A DNA stretch of 64,000 bases from Flavobacterium noncentrifugens (GTDB lineage Bacteria > Bacteroidota > Bacteroidia > Flavobacteriales > Flavobacteriaceae). Below, piece after piece: positions 53,321 to 62,134 of this stretch. Both the position numbers and the translations under genes were made by a program. The notes beneath the pieces were generated by a model that saw only the letters and a program-made list of their open reading frames with translations, was not told the DNA's origin and did not search any database. Location of the stretch: assembly GCF_900100375.1 (NCBI RefSeq), contig NZ_FNEZ01000002.1, positions 186,001 to 250,000 of the forward strand, in the 5' to 3' direction. Within the stretch, counting starts at the first letter, position 1. Every line of letters begins with the position of its first letter.

Positions 53321-54313
53321 ATGCGATACGGTTTATTAACATACGAAGAAAACAAACGGTTTTTTAACGTCGGTGACAACATCCAGAGCCTTGCTGCGAA
53401 ACAGTTCCTCCCGCGCGTGGATGCTTACATCAACAGGGAAAAACTGGCAGATTATGAAGGGGAAGAAACCAAAGTCATCATGAATGGCTGGTTTACGCAC
53501 AACATCCACAATTGGGTGCCAAATGACAACATCAACCCGTTGTTTGTGTCGTTTCACATCAACAATACGGCTGCGCCTTACATGCTTTCGGAAAAAGGGA
53601 TTGCCTATTTGAAAAAACATGAACCGATTGGTTGCCGCGACCAATTTTCGGCAGATACACTGAAAGCGAAAGGCATTGACGCTTATTTTACAGGCTGCCT
53701 GACGCTGACTTTAGACACTTATAAAGTGGACGATTCCGAAAGGGGCAACGACATTTACATCGTAGATCCGTTGTATAGCTATCCGACAAAAGACAAGACT
53801 TTTTACGACATCAGGAGATTTTTGAGAAGCGTTCAAAGCGGGAATATTTTCAAGCTCGGAAAAAGAGCAAAGCATTTAAGCAACTTTATTGATGCCGACT
53901 TGCTCAAAAATGCCAAATACGAAATCCAGGAGCCGCCTGCGGGCAAATATAACGATGCCGAAAAATTCGCTATGGCCGAAGAATTGCTGCACAAATACGC
54001 CAAAGCAAAATTGGTCATCACTTCAAGAATTCACTGCGCCCTGCCTTGCCTTGCGATGGGAACTCCGGTAATTTTCGTGAACGGATTTGACAGTTTTGTA
54101 GATTCGTGCCGTTTCGACGGAATCCTCGAATTGTTCAACCGCATTGATGTCGATGCCAATACCGGCGCATTTACGTCGAATTTCGGATTGGATGGAAAAA
54201 TTACCAAAGATACGATGGTGAAAAATTTCGGAAAGCACCACGCTTTAGCCGAACCGCTCAAAGAAAAATGCAGAAAATTCATCTCTGAAAATACAACACA
54301 GCCTGCATTATGA
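53321..54313 (+). CDS. Polysaccharide pyruvyltransferase family protein
   Basis: The 330-residue protein has features of the CsaB/WcaK fold: NVGDNIQSLAAKQFLP (about 18-33), EPIGCRDQFSADTLKAKGID (about 101-120), YFTGCLTLTL (about 122-131), and VITSRIHCALPCLAMGTPVIFV (about 232-253), with the conserved H and G. It attaches a pyruvyl ketal to a sugar, adding negative charge. The next gene's ATG overlaps its stop (ATGA). Confidence 0.85.
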   Translation: MRYGLLTYEENKRFFNVGDNIQSLAAKQFLPRVDAYINREKLADYEGEETKVIMNGWFTHNIHNWVPNDNINPLFVSFHINNTAAPYMLSEKGIAYLKKHEPIGCRDQFSADTLKAKGIDAYFTGCLTLTLDTYKVDDSERGNDIYIVDPLYSYPTKDKTFYDIRRFLRSVQSGNIFKLGKRAKHLSNFIDADLLKNAKYEIQEPPAGKYNDAEKFAMAEELLHKYAKAKLVITSRIHCALPCLAMGTPVIFVNGFDSFVDSCRFDGILELFNRIDVDANTGAFTSNFGLDGKITKDTMVKNFGKHHALAEPLKEKCRKFISENTTQPAL

Positions 54314-55431
54314 TAAAAAAAGTCCTTGTTTGTTTTGGAACGCGGCCGGAAGCCATCAAAATGGGTTCGCTCGTACACAGCCTTAAAAACACTGATTTTG
54401 AGGTGAAAGTCTGCGTCACGGCACAACACCGCGAAATGCTGGACCAGGTTTTGGATTTTTTCGAAATCGTTCCGGATTATGACCTAGATATCATGAAAAA
54501 GAACCAAACGCTGAACGAACTCAGCAGCCGGATTTTCATGAAAATGGATGCCGTGCTCGAAGAAGCAAAACCCGATCTGGTGCTTGTTCACGGCGATACG
54601 ACGACGTCTGCAATTTGCGCGTGGGCAGCATTTCACCGTGGCATCAAAGCCGGGCATGTCGAAGCCGGATTGCGTACGTATGACAAATATGCGCCTTTTC
54701 CGGAAGAGATCAACCGCCAGGTTACGGCGCGAATTGCCGAATACCATTTCGCCCCGACGGCCATTTCAAAAAACAATTTATTAGGCGAGAAAATTGCCGA
54801 AGAAAATATCACAGTCACAGGAAATACAGTCATCGACTCGTTGTTGTGGACGGTTGAAAAACTCGGGAAAGATTTCTCAAACGAGAAAATCGAAGCCTTA
54901 AAATCCAAAGTTGATTTCACTAAAAAAGTGATTCTGGTCACCGGACACCGACGTGAAAATTTTGGTGACGGATTTTTAAACATCTGCAAAGCACTTGCAA
55001 ATATTGCAACGAATGCCGATGTGGAAATCGTTTTCCCAGTGCATTTAAACCCGAATGTTCAGGAACCCGTAATGAAATTGCTGTCGGAATATCCGAACAT
55101 TCATTTGACCGATCCGCTTGATTATCCTTCATTTGTATGGATGATGCAACAATCTTATCTGATCATCACCGATTCTGGCGGCGTACAGGAAGAAGCGCCA
55201 TCGCTCGGGAAACCGGTGCTCGTGATGCGCGAAACGACCGAAAGGCCCGAAGCGCTAGAAGCCGGAACGGTAAAGCTCGTAGGTACCAGTTTTGATGCGA
55301 TTTCAAATTCTGCTTTTGAATTGCTGAACAATAAAGGACTGTACGACCAAATGTCAAAAGCGCACAATCCTTACGGCGACGGAAAGGCCAATGCGCGCAT
55401 CATCGATTTTATCAAACAAAAATTAGCATGA
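54310..55431 (+). CDS. wecB: UDP-N-acetylglucosamine 2-epimerase (non-hydrolysing)
   Basis: The 373-residue protein interconverts UDP-GlcNAc and UDP-ManNAc. It has CFGTRPEAIKMGSLV (about 8-22), VHGDTTTSAICAWAAFHRGIKAGHVEAGLRT (seen as HGDTTTS at about 95-101 and HVEAGLRT at about 116-123), EEINRQVTARIAEYHFAPT, TGHRRENFGDG (His about 215), and DSGGVQEEAPSLGKPVLVMR (about 289-308). ATGA overlaps at both ends show coupling with neighbours. Confidence 0.95.
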   Translation: MIKKVLVCFGTRPEAIKMGSLVHSLKNTDFEVKVCVTAQHREMLDQVLDFFEIVPDYDLDIMKKNQTLNELSSRIFMKMDAVLEEAKPDLVLVHGDTTTSAICAWAAFHRGIKAGHVEAGLRTYDKYAPFPEEINRQVTARIAEYHFAPTAISKNNLLGEKIAEENITVTGNTVIDSLLWTVEKLGKDFSNEKIEALKSKVDFTKKVILVTGHRRENFGDGFLNICKALANIATNADVEIVFPVHLNPNVQEPVMKLLSEYPNIHLTDPLDYPSFVWMMQQSYLIITDSGGVQEEAPSLGKPVLVMRETTERPEALEAGTVKLVGTSFDAISNSAFELLNNKGLYDQMSKAHNPYGDGKANARIIDFIKQKLA

Positions 55432-56150
55432 TCCCAAAAATCATCCATTACTGCTGGTTCGGAGGAAATCCGTTGCCGCCATTGGCAGAAAAATGCATCG
55501 CGTCCTGGAAAAAATTCCTGCCCGATTATGAAATCATGGAATGGAATGAAGGCAATTTTCCAATCGATCGGTTCATTTTTGCAAAACAGGCGCTCGAAAG
55601 CAGGAAATTTGCTTTTGTATCTGATGTCAGCCGATTGTATGCGCTGAAGGAATTTGGCGGCATTTACATGGATACGGATGTTGAGGTGCTCAAATCGCTC
55701 GATGATTTTCTTCATCTTCCGGCATTTTCCGGATTCGAAAATGACGATTTTGTGCCAACAGGGATCATGGCCAGCGAAAAAGGCGGCGAATGGGTGAGGG
55801 AACTGCTCGAATATTACGACAACCGCCCGTTTATCAACGCTGACGGATCGCTGGAAATGGAATCCAATACGATCATCATCACTAAAATGATGCTTGAAAA
55901 AGGCTTTGTTATGAGCAATACATTCCAGGAAAAAGAAGGCTATGTGGCATTTTATCCAAACGATTATTTTTGCCCGAAAAGCTACAAGACCGGAAATATA
56001 GAACTGACCGAAAATTCTTATTGCATCCACCATTTTGCTCAGTCCTGGGTGCCCATGCAAAAGAAATGGAAAAATGTACTGAAGCTTAAAGTGATGGGGA
56101 TTTTGGGCTATAAGAATGTTCAGAAATTAATTGATGTCGTAAAAAAATAG
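55428..56150 (+). CDS. Family 32-type glycosyltransferase (DXD capsular type)
   Basis: The 240-residue protein has MIPKIIHYCWFGGNPLPPLAEKCIASW (first 27 residues, shown as IPKIIHYCWFGG and CIASW). The region FVSDVSRLYALKEFGGIYMD with the TD after it gives the DxD metal site (about 65-86), as in OCH1/GT32 enzymes. It transfers one sugar of the repeat unit; the sugar is not predictable. A minus-strand open frame over the same DNA has no features. Confidence 0.87.
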   Translation: MIPKIIHYCWFGGNPLPPLAEKCIASWKKFLPDYEIMEWNEGNFPIDRFIFAKQALESRKFAFVSDVSRLYALKEFGGIYMDTDVEVLKSLDDFLHLPAFSGFENDDFVPTGIMASEKGGEWVRELLEYYDNRPFINADGSLEMESNTIIITKMMLEKGFVMSNTFQEKEGYVAFYPNDYFCPKSYKTGNIELTENSYCIHHFAQSWVPMQKKWKNVLKLKVMGILGYKNVQKLIDVVKK

Positions 56151-56151
56151 C

Positions 56152-57270
56152 ATGAGGATCATTTACATAACCGACCAGGTTTACCTTCACGGCGGTGCCG
56201 AAAAAATCCTGATTCAGAAACTGAATTATTGGGTAGAACATTACGGTTATGATGTATTGCTGATCACTTCCCAGCAGCTCGGGAAAAAATCTTTCCTGCC
56301 GCTGAATGAAAAGGTGCAATGGATGGATCTTGAAATCAATTATGAAGAAGGTGTTAGTTTTTTAAGCCTGTCGAACCTCAAGAAATTTCCAGGGCATATT
56401 TCAAAGCTGAAAAAGGCAATTCACGATTTTAAGCCCGATGCGGTTTTTTTGATTTCGCTGAACATCATCCGGTATGCGCTCCCGTTTATTTCGGGAAAAT
56501 ATAAAATATTCAACGAATACCATACTTCTTATTACGGTTTTGAACTCAATTATGAGCGGCTGTCGTTTGTCGGCAAGATCAAAAGGCGTTTGTCTTATGT
56601 GCTGACGGCTTTCGTAGAATCGTTTTATACGAAAATCGTTTTCCTGAATGATGCCGAATACAAACATTACAACCGCAAAAATGCAGTCATCATCCCGAAT
56701 TTCTTCGATGAAATAAAAGACTTGCCCAATCTGCCAAAAAAGAATCAAATTATTTCATTAGGAAGGCTGTGTTTTCAAAAAGGATATGATTTGCTGATTG
56801 ATGCGTGGGAAATCGTAGACCGCGAACGAACCGGTTGGACATTGGAAATATTTGGAAACGGGGAAGACCATAAAGCCTTGGTACAACAAATCGAAGCCAA
56901 GAAGCTGTCGCATTCGCTGCACCTGAACCCTGCGACCGATCAAATCAACTACAAATTATCCGAATCGCAATTTTATGTAATGAGTTCGCGCTTTGAAACT
57001 TTCCCGATGGTTTTGCTCGAAGCGATGTCGAATAAGCTCCCTACAGTATCTTTTGACTGCCCAACCGGCCCGGCAAGCATGCTTACGCCGGGAGAAGACG
57101 GGGTTTTAGTTCAGAATGGCGACGTCAACGCATTGGCACAACAAATCATTCTGTTGATCCGAGACGAAAAACGCCGTACTGAAATGAGTGAAAATGCGCT
57201 GAAGAATGTAGCCAGATTTAATGTGCAGCATGTCATGGAACTGTGGGACAAATTGATAAAAACAAGCTAA
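56152..57270 (+). CDS. Family 4 glycosyltransferase
   Basis: The 372-residue protein has a GT-B fold of the GT4 family: YITDQVYLHGGAEKILIQKL (about 5-24), IISLGRLCFQKGYDLLIDAW (about 201-220), SQFYVMSSRFETFPMVLLEAM (about 270-290) with the E-x7-E motif, and SFDCPTGPASML. It starts one base after the GT32 stop. A 55-base gap follows before the polymerase-like gene. Confidence 0.9.
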   Translation: MRIIYITDQVYLHGGAEKILIQKLNYWVEHYGYDVLLITSQQLGKKSFLPLNEKVQWMDLEINYEEGVSFLSLSNLKKFPGHISKLKKAIHDFKPDAVFLISLNIIRYALPFISGKYKIFNEYHTSYYGFELNYERLSFVGKIKRRLSYVLTAFVESFYTKIVFLNDAEYKHYNRKNAVIIPNFFDEIKDLPNLPKKNQIISLGRLCFQKGYDLLIDAWEIVDRERTGWTLEIFGNGEDHKALVQQIEAKKLSHSLHLNPATDQINYKLSESQFYVMSSRFETFPMVLLEAMSNKLPTVSFDCPTGPASMLTPGEDGVLVQNGDVNALAQQIILLIRDEKRRTEMSENALKNVARFNVQHVMELWDKLIKTS

Positions 57271-57325
57271 AAATAAAACCGGCTTCAGATTACAACAGCC
57301 AAAGATTGCCATTTAGAACTTAATT

Positions 57326-58396
57326 ATGATAAATATTTATTACACGATTTATGCTAATGTTCTGCTTTTGGTGGTGTTCTTGAGCTATTTGTATTCGAAC
57401 ATCAGTGTGTTGGATGCTCCTAAAAATTTCCCGGTATGGAATATTCTTGGTGCTTTTCTGGCCGTTTTTCTTGGCATATATGTAGGTTTCAGGCCAATCG
57501 ATTACATTTTTGTCGACATGCCAATGTATGCCCACATGTTCGAAATGTATGCCGACGGTTCTGCATTTGCAAGGGATGCAACAACTGATGTCGGGTTCTA
57601 TTATTTAATGGAATACTGCTCGAAAATCATGACTGCTGAGATGTTTTTCTTTGTATGCTTTATGATTTATATCGTTCCGCTGGTTTTTGTTTCGATCAAG
57701 TGGTTTAAAAAATACTGGTTTTACAGTTTTCTGCTGCTTGTTACGTCGTTTTCTTTTCTGTCTTATGGAGTCAACGGAATCAGGAATGGCATGGCGACAT
57801 CTGTTTTTTTATTGGCCATTTCGTTTGCCAACCAAAGAATAATTATGGCTCTTATCCTGTTTGTGTCTTATTCATTTCATAAAAGCATGTCATTGCCTAT
57901 TTTGGCGCTTTGCATTACTTTTGCTTACAATGATTTTAGGACCTACCTGAAATTCTGGCTCATCAGCATCCCGTTGTCATTTGCCGTAGGAACGCTTTTT
58001 ATCACACTCTTCACAAGCCTGGGCTTTAACGACGATCGGGTAGGAACATATCTATCTGATGTTGAAACTCTTGAAAGTTCAGGTTTTCGCCTCGACTTTA
58101 TCATTTACAGCGCCTCTGCGATATTTGCAGCCTGGTATTATATTGTAAAGAAAAAGTTCGATGACCCATTCTACACCCGTCTTGTAAATGTTTATCTTAT
58201 TGTAAATACTTTCTGGATCCTGATCATTCGTGCCGGGTTTTCAAACCGCTTTGCCTATTTGTCCTGGTTTATGATCGCCATTATCATAATTTATCCGCTG
58301 CTTAAAATTAAGCTGATTACGGAACAGCACAAAACCATAGGTAAAATATTGGTGATCTATTATATCTTTACATATGTATTAAACTTTATATCGTGA
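57326..58396 (+). CDS. EpsG-family polymerase-like membrane protein
   Basis: The 356-residue protein has about nine membrane segments and EpsG/Wzy features: VGFRPIDYIFVDMPMYAHMF (about 54-73), GVNGIRNGMATSVFLLAISFA (about 149-169) with the RxG region, and HKSMSLPILALCI. It probably links repeat units in the periplasm. Only one polymerase candidate is in the window. Its stop TGA overlaps the GTG start of the next gene. Confidence 0.85.
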   Translation: MINIYYTIYANVLLLVVFLSYLYSNISVLDAPKNFPVWNILGAFLAVFLGIYVGFRPIDYIFVDMPMYAHMFEMYADGSAFARDATTDVGFYYLMEYCSKIMTAEMFFFVCFMIYIVPLVFVSIKWFKKYWFYSFLLLVTSFSFLSYGVNGIRNGMATSVFLLAISFANQRIIMALILFVSYSFHKSMSLPILALCITFAYNDFRTYLKFWLISIPLSFAVGTLFITLFTSLGFNDDRVGTYLSDVETLESSGFRLDFIIYSASAIFAAWYYIVKKKFDDPFYTRLVNVYLIVNTFWILIIRAGFSNRFAYLSWFMIAIIIIYPLLKIKLITEQHKTIGKILVIYYIFTYVLNFIS

Positions 58397-59388
58397 AAAA
58401 GTTGAGCGTCATCATTCCGGTTTACAATGTAGAGCGGTATATTGAAAAATGCATCGGTTCGGTTCTTAATAATGACCTTGCCGAAAATGATTTTGAAATC
58501 ATTGTTGTCAATGACGAAACGCCCGACAACAGCCTGGCCATTGTAGAATCGATTGCTGCAAAGCACGCCAATATCATTGTCATTTCGCAGCAAAATAAAG
58601 GACTTGGCGGAGCGCGCAATACCGGGATTAAAAACGCGACCGGGGAATACATTTTATTTCTGGATGCCGACGACTGGATCAATCCCGGAATGCTTTCAAA
58701 AACGCTGTCAGAAGCACGGAATGCTCAGGTTGACATGCTCGAATTTGGGGCAGAAGGCATTACGCCAGACGGTAAAATCACCTACCACAATTCCCTGTCT
58801 TCTGAAGGGAAAAGCTGTAACGGATTTGATTATACTCAGCATTACAACTACATGTGGTCGGCATGCAACAAACTCTACCGCACACAATTCCTCAAAGACA
58901 ATGCGTTGTATTTTATGGAACACATTTATTTTGAAGACCTTGAATTTTTTACGCGCCTGATTCCGAAAGCCTCAAAAATTCAGGCAATCCCGGAAATTGT
59001 CGCCAGTTTTTACCAATCGGGTGATTCCATTACCAGAAATACGAGTACAGCTAAAAAACAAAAAGCCTATCGCGACATTGTGACCATAGCCCAGAACCTG
59101 CACGATCATTATATCAAAATTGACCATTCAAAGAAAAATGAGCAGGGGTTTTACCTGCAGTATCTGGGAATATTGGTTGTTACTTTGTTTTTCCAGTTCT
59201 TTAAAAATTCGGAAAGCTTCGAATTGGCCAAAGCCTACAGAAAAGAATTGCAGGACAAAGACCTCTATTATATCGGACATAAAATTATTCCGAGCCACAA
59301 AGATTGGTTTAGGCGGATTTTTCTTAAAAACTTCATGCTCTTTAGGATTTTATTGTTGGTAAAGCCTAAAAAAAAGATAGCAGACTGA
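58393..59388 (+). CDS. Family 2 glycosyltransferase
   Basis: The 331-residue protein has KKLSVIIPVYNVERYIEKCI (about 2-21), FEIIVVNDETPDNSLAI (about 35-51), GLGGARNTGIKNATGEYILFLDADDWI (DxD, seen as FLDADDWI at about 93-100) and YFEDLEFFTRLIPKA. The start is GTG at 58393, overlapping the previous stop (GTGA), the best coupled start that gives the family N-terminus. The related gene at 62135 has a very similar start. Confidence 0.9.
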   Translation: MKKLSVIIPVYNVERYIEKCIGSVLNNDLAENDFEIIVVNDETPDNSLAIVESIAAKHANIIVISQQNKGLGGARNTGIKNATGEYILFLDADDWINPGMLSKTLSEARNAQVDMLEFGAEGITPDGKITYHNSLSSEGKSCNGFDYTQHYNYMWSACNKLYRTQFLKDNALYFMEHIYFEDLEFFTRLIPKASKIQAIPEIVASFYQSGDSITRNTSTAKKQKAYRDIVTIAQNLHDHYIKIDHSKKNEQGFYLQYLGILVVTLFFQFFKNSESFELAKAYRKELQDKDLYYIGHKIIPSHKDWFRRIFLKNFMLFRILLLVKPKKKIAD

Positions 59389-59428
59389 TGTTTTAAGCAA
59401 AGAAATTAGCAAAACCGATTCAAATCAC

Positions 59429-59436
59429 TAATTTTG
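59429..59436 (+). promoter_or_regulatory. Possible internal promoter before the GT4 gene
   Basis: TAATTTTG fits TAnnTTTG, 17 bases before the ATG at 59453 in a 64-base gap. It may allow separate transcription of the last genes. Confidence 0.42.
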
Positions 59437-59452
59437 GAACTTTAATTGGCGT

Positions 59453-60580
59453 ATGAAAAAAAAGATCTGTTTTATAGTTGCATCACCGCTTACTGCGAAA
59501 GCATTTCTTTTAAAGCATTTTGAATATCTGTCAGAATATTTTGATATTTATCTTGTTGCTGATTTTGAAGGTGTAGATTTTGAAAGCTCCTATTTAAAAG
59601 GAACCAAATCAATCTCGATTAAGCGCAACATTACCCTTACCGATGATGCGGCCGCCTTAATGTCGCTTAGGAAATACTTAAAATCCATGCATTTTGATGC
59701 TGTCCAGACCGTAACTCCAAAAGCAGGTCTTATCGGTATTTTTGCTGCAAAGCTTGCCGGGATAAAAGTACGGACACATATTTTTACAGGACAGGTCTGG
59801 CATACAAAAACAGGCCTTTTCAAAAAGATATTAAAAACAATCGATCGTTTGATTGTGCGCGCCGCGACACACATTCTTGTTGACGGCCAGTCGCAACGCC
59901 AATTTCTTATCAAAAACGGCATTATTACTGATAAAAATTCGGCGGTTCTGGGCAAAGGGTCTATTAGTGGAGTCGATACGTCACGATTTGTACCGGATTC
60001 CCAAATCAGAAACAAGGAAAGAGCAGAACTGCAGGTTGCCAATAAAGCCGTTTTTTTATTTCTCGGAAGGATGAATGCAGACAAAGGCCTTTTAGACCTG
60101 GCCGAAGCATTTGCAATGCACCATAAAAAATACCCTGAATCGGCATTAGTACTTGTTGGTCCCGATGAAGAAAACATTACGCCAAAAATTAAGGAAATAT
60201 GCAAAAGCTGTATCGATGCGGTTGTTTTTTACGGACATACCAGCAAGCCTTTCGAAGTACTTCAGGCAGCAGATGTCTTTTGCCTGCCAAGCTATCGCGA
60301 AGGTTTTGGTACCAGCATTATTGAAGCTTCCTTATTGGAAATCCCGATCATCAGCAGCGATACTTACGGACTCATGGAAACCATCGTCGAAGGCGAGACC
60401 GGATTGCGCCATAAAGTGGGCGATGCGATCGAAATATCACAACGCATGGAGCAAATGATGGATCCCGAATTGCGGCAGGCTATGGGCAAAAATGCGAGGC
60501 AATATGTCCTCGACAATTTTTCTGCAGAAATGATCTCGAAAGAATGGGTCGCTTTTTACAAACGCATCTTAAAGTTATGA
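59453..60580 (+). CDS. Family 4 glycosyltransferase (CapM/PglA-like)
   Basis: The 375-residue GT-B protein has KKICFIVASPLTAKAFLLKHF (about 2-22), VQTVTPKAGLIGIFAAKLAGIKVRTHIFTGQVW (seen as VTPKAGLIGIFAAKLAGI at about 86-103), the UDP-binding part FLFLGRMNADKGLLDLAEAF (about 200-219), and CLPSYREGFGTSIIEASLLEIP (about 279-300). It is of the type that adds a sugar to undecaprenyl-linked sugar. Its stop overlaps the next ATG (ATGA). Confidence 0.9.
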   Translation: MKKKICFIVASPLTAKAFLLKHFEYLSEYFDIYLVADFEGVDFESSYLKGTKSISIKRNITLTDDAAALMSLRKYLKSMHFDAVQTVTPKAGLIGIFAAKLAGIKVRTHIFTGQVWHTKTGLFKKILKTIDRLIVRAATHILVDGQSQRQFLIKNGIITDKNSAVLGKGSISGVDTSRFVPDSQIRNKERAELQVANKAVFLFLGRMNADKGLLDLAEAFAMHHKKYPESALVLVGPDEENITPKIKEICKSCIDAVVFYGHTSKPFEVLQAADVFCLPSYREGFGTSIIEASLLEIPIISSDTYGLMETIVEGETGLRHKVGDAIEISQRMEQMMDPELRQAMGKNARQYVLDNFSAEMISKEWVAFYKRILKL

Positions 60581-61524
60581 AAATAGCCATCACAGGAGCA
60601 ACAGGGTTTATAGGCAGATTGCTTGTAGAAAAACATTTGGCTTTGGGAGATGATGTGCATATCCTGACGAGAAGGCCAAAATCCGGATTGGGTTTTGGAG
60701 AAAAGGTCAATTTTCATTTTGGAGATCTTTCAGACGTGGAAGCCCTGCGTTCGCTGGTCGAAAACACGGATGTATTGTACCATTGTGCTGCCGAAATCCG
60801 GGAGGAATCATTGATGAAAGCGGTCAACGTAACCGGAACCGAGAACCTGATCAAACAAGCTTCTGGAAATGTAAAGCACTGGGTTCAGCTCAGCAGCGTT
60901 GGGGTTTACGGCCCGATTTTTTCAGGAACAGTTACAGAGAATCAGCCCTATAATCCTGTCAACGAATATGAAATAACAAAACTCGAATCCGATTTGCGGG
61001 TTATCGATGCTTCAAATTCAGGAGCATTTACATATACAATTGTGCGCCCTTCAAATGTCATCGGTTCAAGCATGCGCAACGCATCGCTTTTTGCGCTGAT
61101 GCATTCAATAGAAAAAGGCATTTATTTTTACATTGGCCAAAAAGGCGCGTCGGCAAATTATGTGGCTGTCGAAAATGTGATTGAGGCCTTATACCTTTCG
61201 GGCATGCATCCGAAAGCAAAGAACCATATTTTCAATATTTCGGATTGGTACACTTTGGAAGCATTTATTGGAAACATAGCCGAAAAACTGCAAAAGCCAA
61301 CGCCAAAACTTAGGTTCCCGAAAGCATTGATGTTGTTTGCCGCAAAGATCTTATCAATTGTCCCCAATAACCCGCTTACCGTTTCACGTGTGAAAGCGCT
61401 TAGCGGAAGGGCCGTTTATCCAAACACAAAAATTGAACGGGAACTGGGTTATCATACGGTAGTGACCGTCGATCAGGCAATACAGAACCTAACGGCATTC
61501 TATAAAAACAAACAGCATGTATAA
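60577..61524 (+). CDS. NAD-dependent epimerase/dehydratase (WbiI/UDP-4-keto-sugar reductase-like)
   Basis: The 315-residue extended SDR has MKIAITGATGFIGRLLVEKH (1-20) and LYHCAAEIREESLMKAVNVTGTENL (about 68-92). WVQLSSVGVYGP precedes a YxxxK-like YEITKLESDL (about 131-140). Position between a GT4 and the PglC-like transferase resembles loci where such an SDR reduces a 4-keto sugar before transfer to lipid. The earlier ATG at 60544 lies inside the previous gene; ATG at 60577 overlaps its stop and gives the family start. Confidence 0.82.
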   Translation: MKIAITGATGFIGRLLVEKHLALGDDVHILTRRPKSGLGFGEKVNFHFGDLSDVEALRSLVENTDVLYHCAAEIREESLMKAVNVTGTENLIKQASGNVKHWVQLSSVGVYGPIFSGTVTENQPYNPVNEYEITKLESDLRVIDASNSGAFTYTIVRPSNVIGSSMRNASLFALMHSIEKGIYFYIGQKGASANYVAVENVIEALYLSGMHPKAKNHIFNISDWYTLEAFIGNIAEKLQKPTPKLRFPKALMLFAAKILSIVPNNPLTVSRVKALSGRAVYPNTKIERELGYHTVVTVDQAIQNLTAFYKNKQHV

Positions 61525-62125
61525 ATCATTCTTTAAACCGCTCTTTGACTTTACCTTTGCAATTATAGCCTTGCTATTTGCGCTTCCGCTGATGATTCCG
61601 GTGGCTGTTTTTTTATATTTTGCGAATGATGGAAAGCCTTTTTTCTTTCAGGAACGGCCCGGAAAAAACGGAAAAGTATTTAAGATCGTCAAGTTTAAAA
61701 CGATGAATGACAGGCGCGATGCCAATGGAAAATTGCTTCCCGATGAACAAAGATTAACGAAAACCGGCGCTTTTGTACGCAAAACGTCCCTAGATGAATT
61801 GCCGCAGCTGGTCAATATCCTTAAAGGCGACATGAGCCTGATCGGGCCGCGGCCGTTGCTCACGACTTATCTGCATCTGTACAATGATTTTCAAAACCGC
61901 AGGCACGAAGTAAAGCCCGGGATCACAGGCTGGGCACAGGTAAATGGCCGCAACGGGATTTCCTGGGACAAGAAATTTGAATATGACGTTTGGTATGTAG
62001 ACCATTTAAGCTTTACTGTAGATGTAAAGATCTTTTTCAAAACGATCCAAAAAGTCCTCAAAAGCGAAGGGATTAATGCTGCAGACGCTAAATCGGTTGA
62101 GCCATTTGAAGGCAATAACCATTAA
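61517..62125 (+). CDS. Initiating sugar-phosphate transferase (PglC/WcaJ-like, short form)
   Basis: The 202-residue protein has one N-terminal hydrophobic segment (FDFTFAIIALLFALPLMIPVAVFLYF, seen as IIALLFALPLMIPVAVFL). The bacterial sugar transferase domain follows: FFFQERPGKNGKVFKIVKFKTMND (about 37-60), TKTGAFVRKTSLDELPQLVNIL (about 80-101), DMSLIGPRPLL (about 104-114) and RHEVKPGITGWAQVNGRN. It starts the repeat unit on undecaprenyl phosphate. It begins eight bases inside the previous gene. Confidence 0.92.
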   Translation: MYKSFFKPLFDFTFAIIALLFALPLMIPVAVFLYFANDGKPFFFQERPGKNGKVFKIVKFKTMNDRRDANGKLLPDEQRLTKTGAFVRKTSLDELPQLVNILKGDMSLIGPRPLLTTYLHLYNDFQNRRHEVKPGITGWAQVNGRNGISWDKKFEYDVWYVDHLSFTVDVKIFFKTIQKVLKSEGINAADAKSVEPFEGNNH

Positions 62126-62134
62126 AATAAGATT

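Noticed and set aside
55371..56060. Minus-strand open frame of 229 codons over the GT32-type gene
   Set aside because: Runs opposite a gene with clear family motifs, has no recognisable domain and an unnatural composition rich in Phe, His and Ile; it is a shadow frame.
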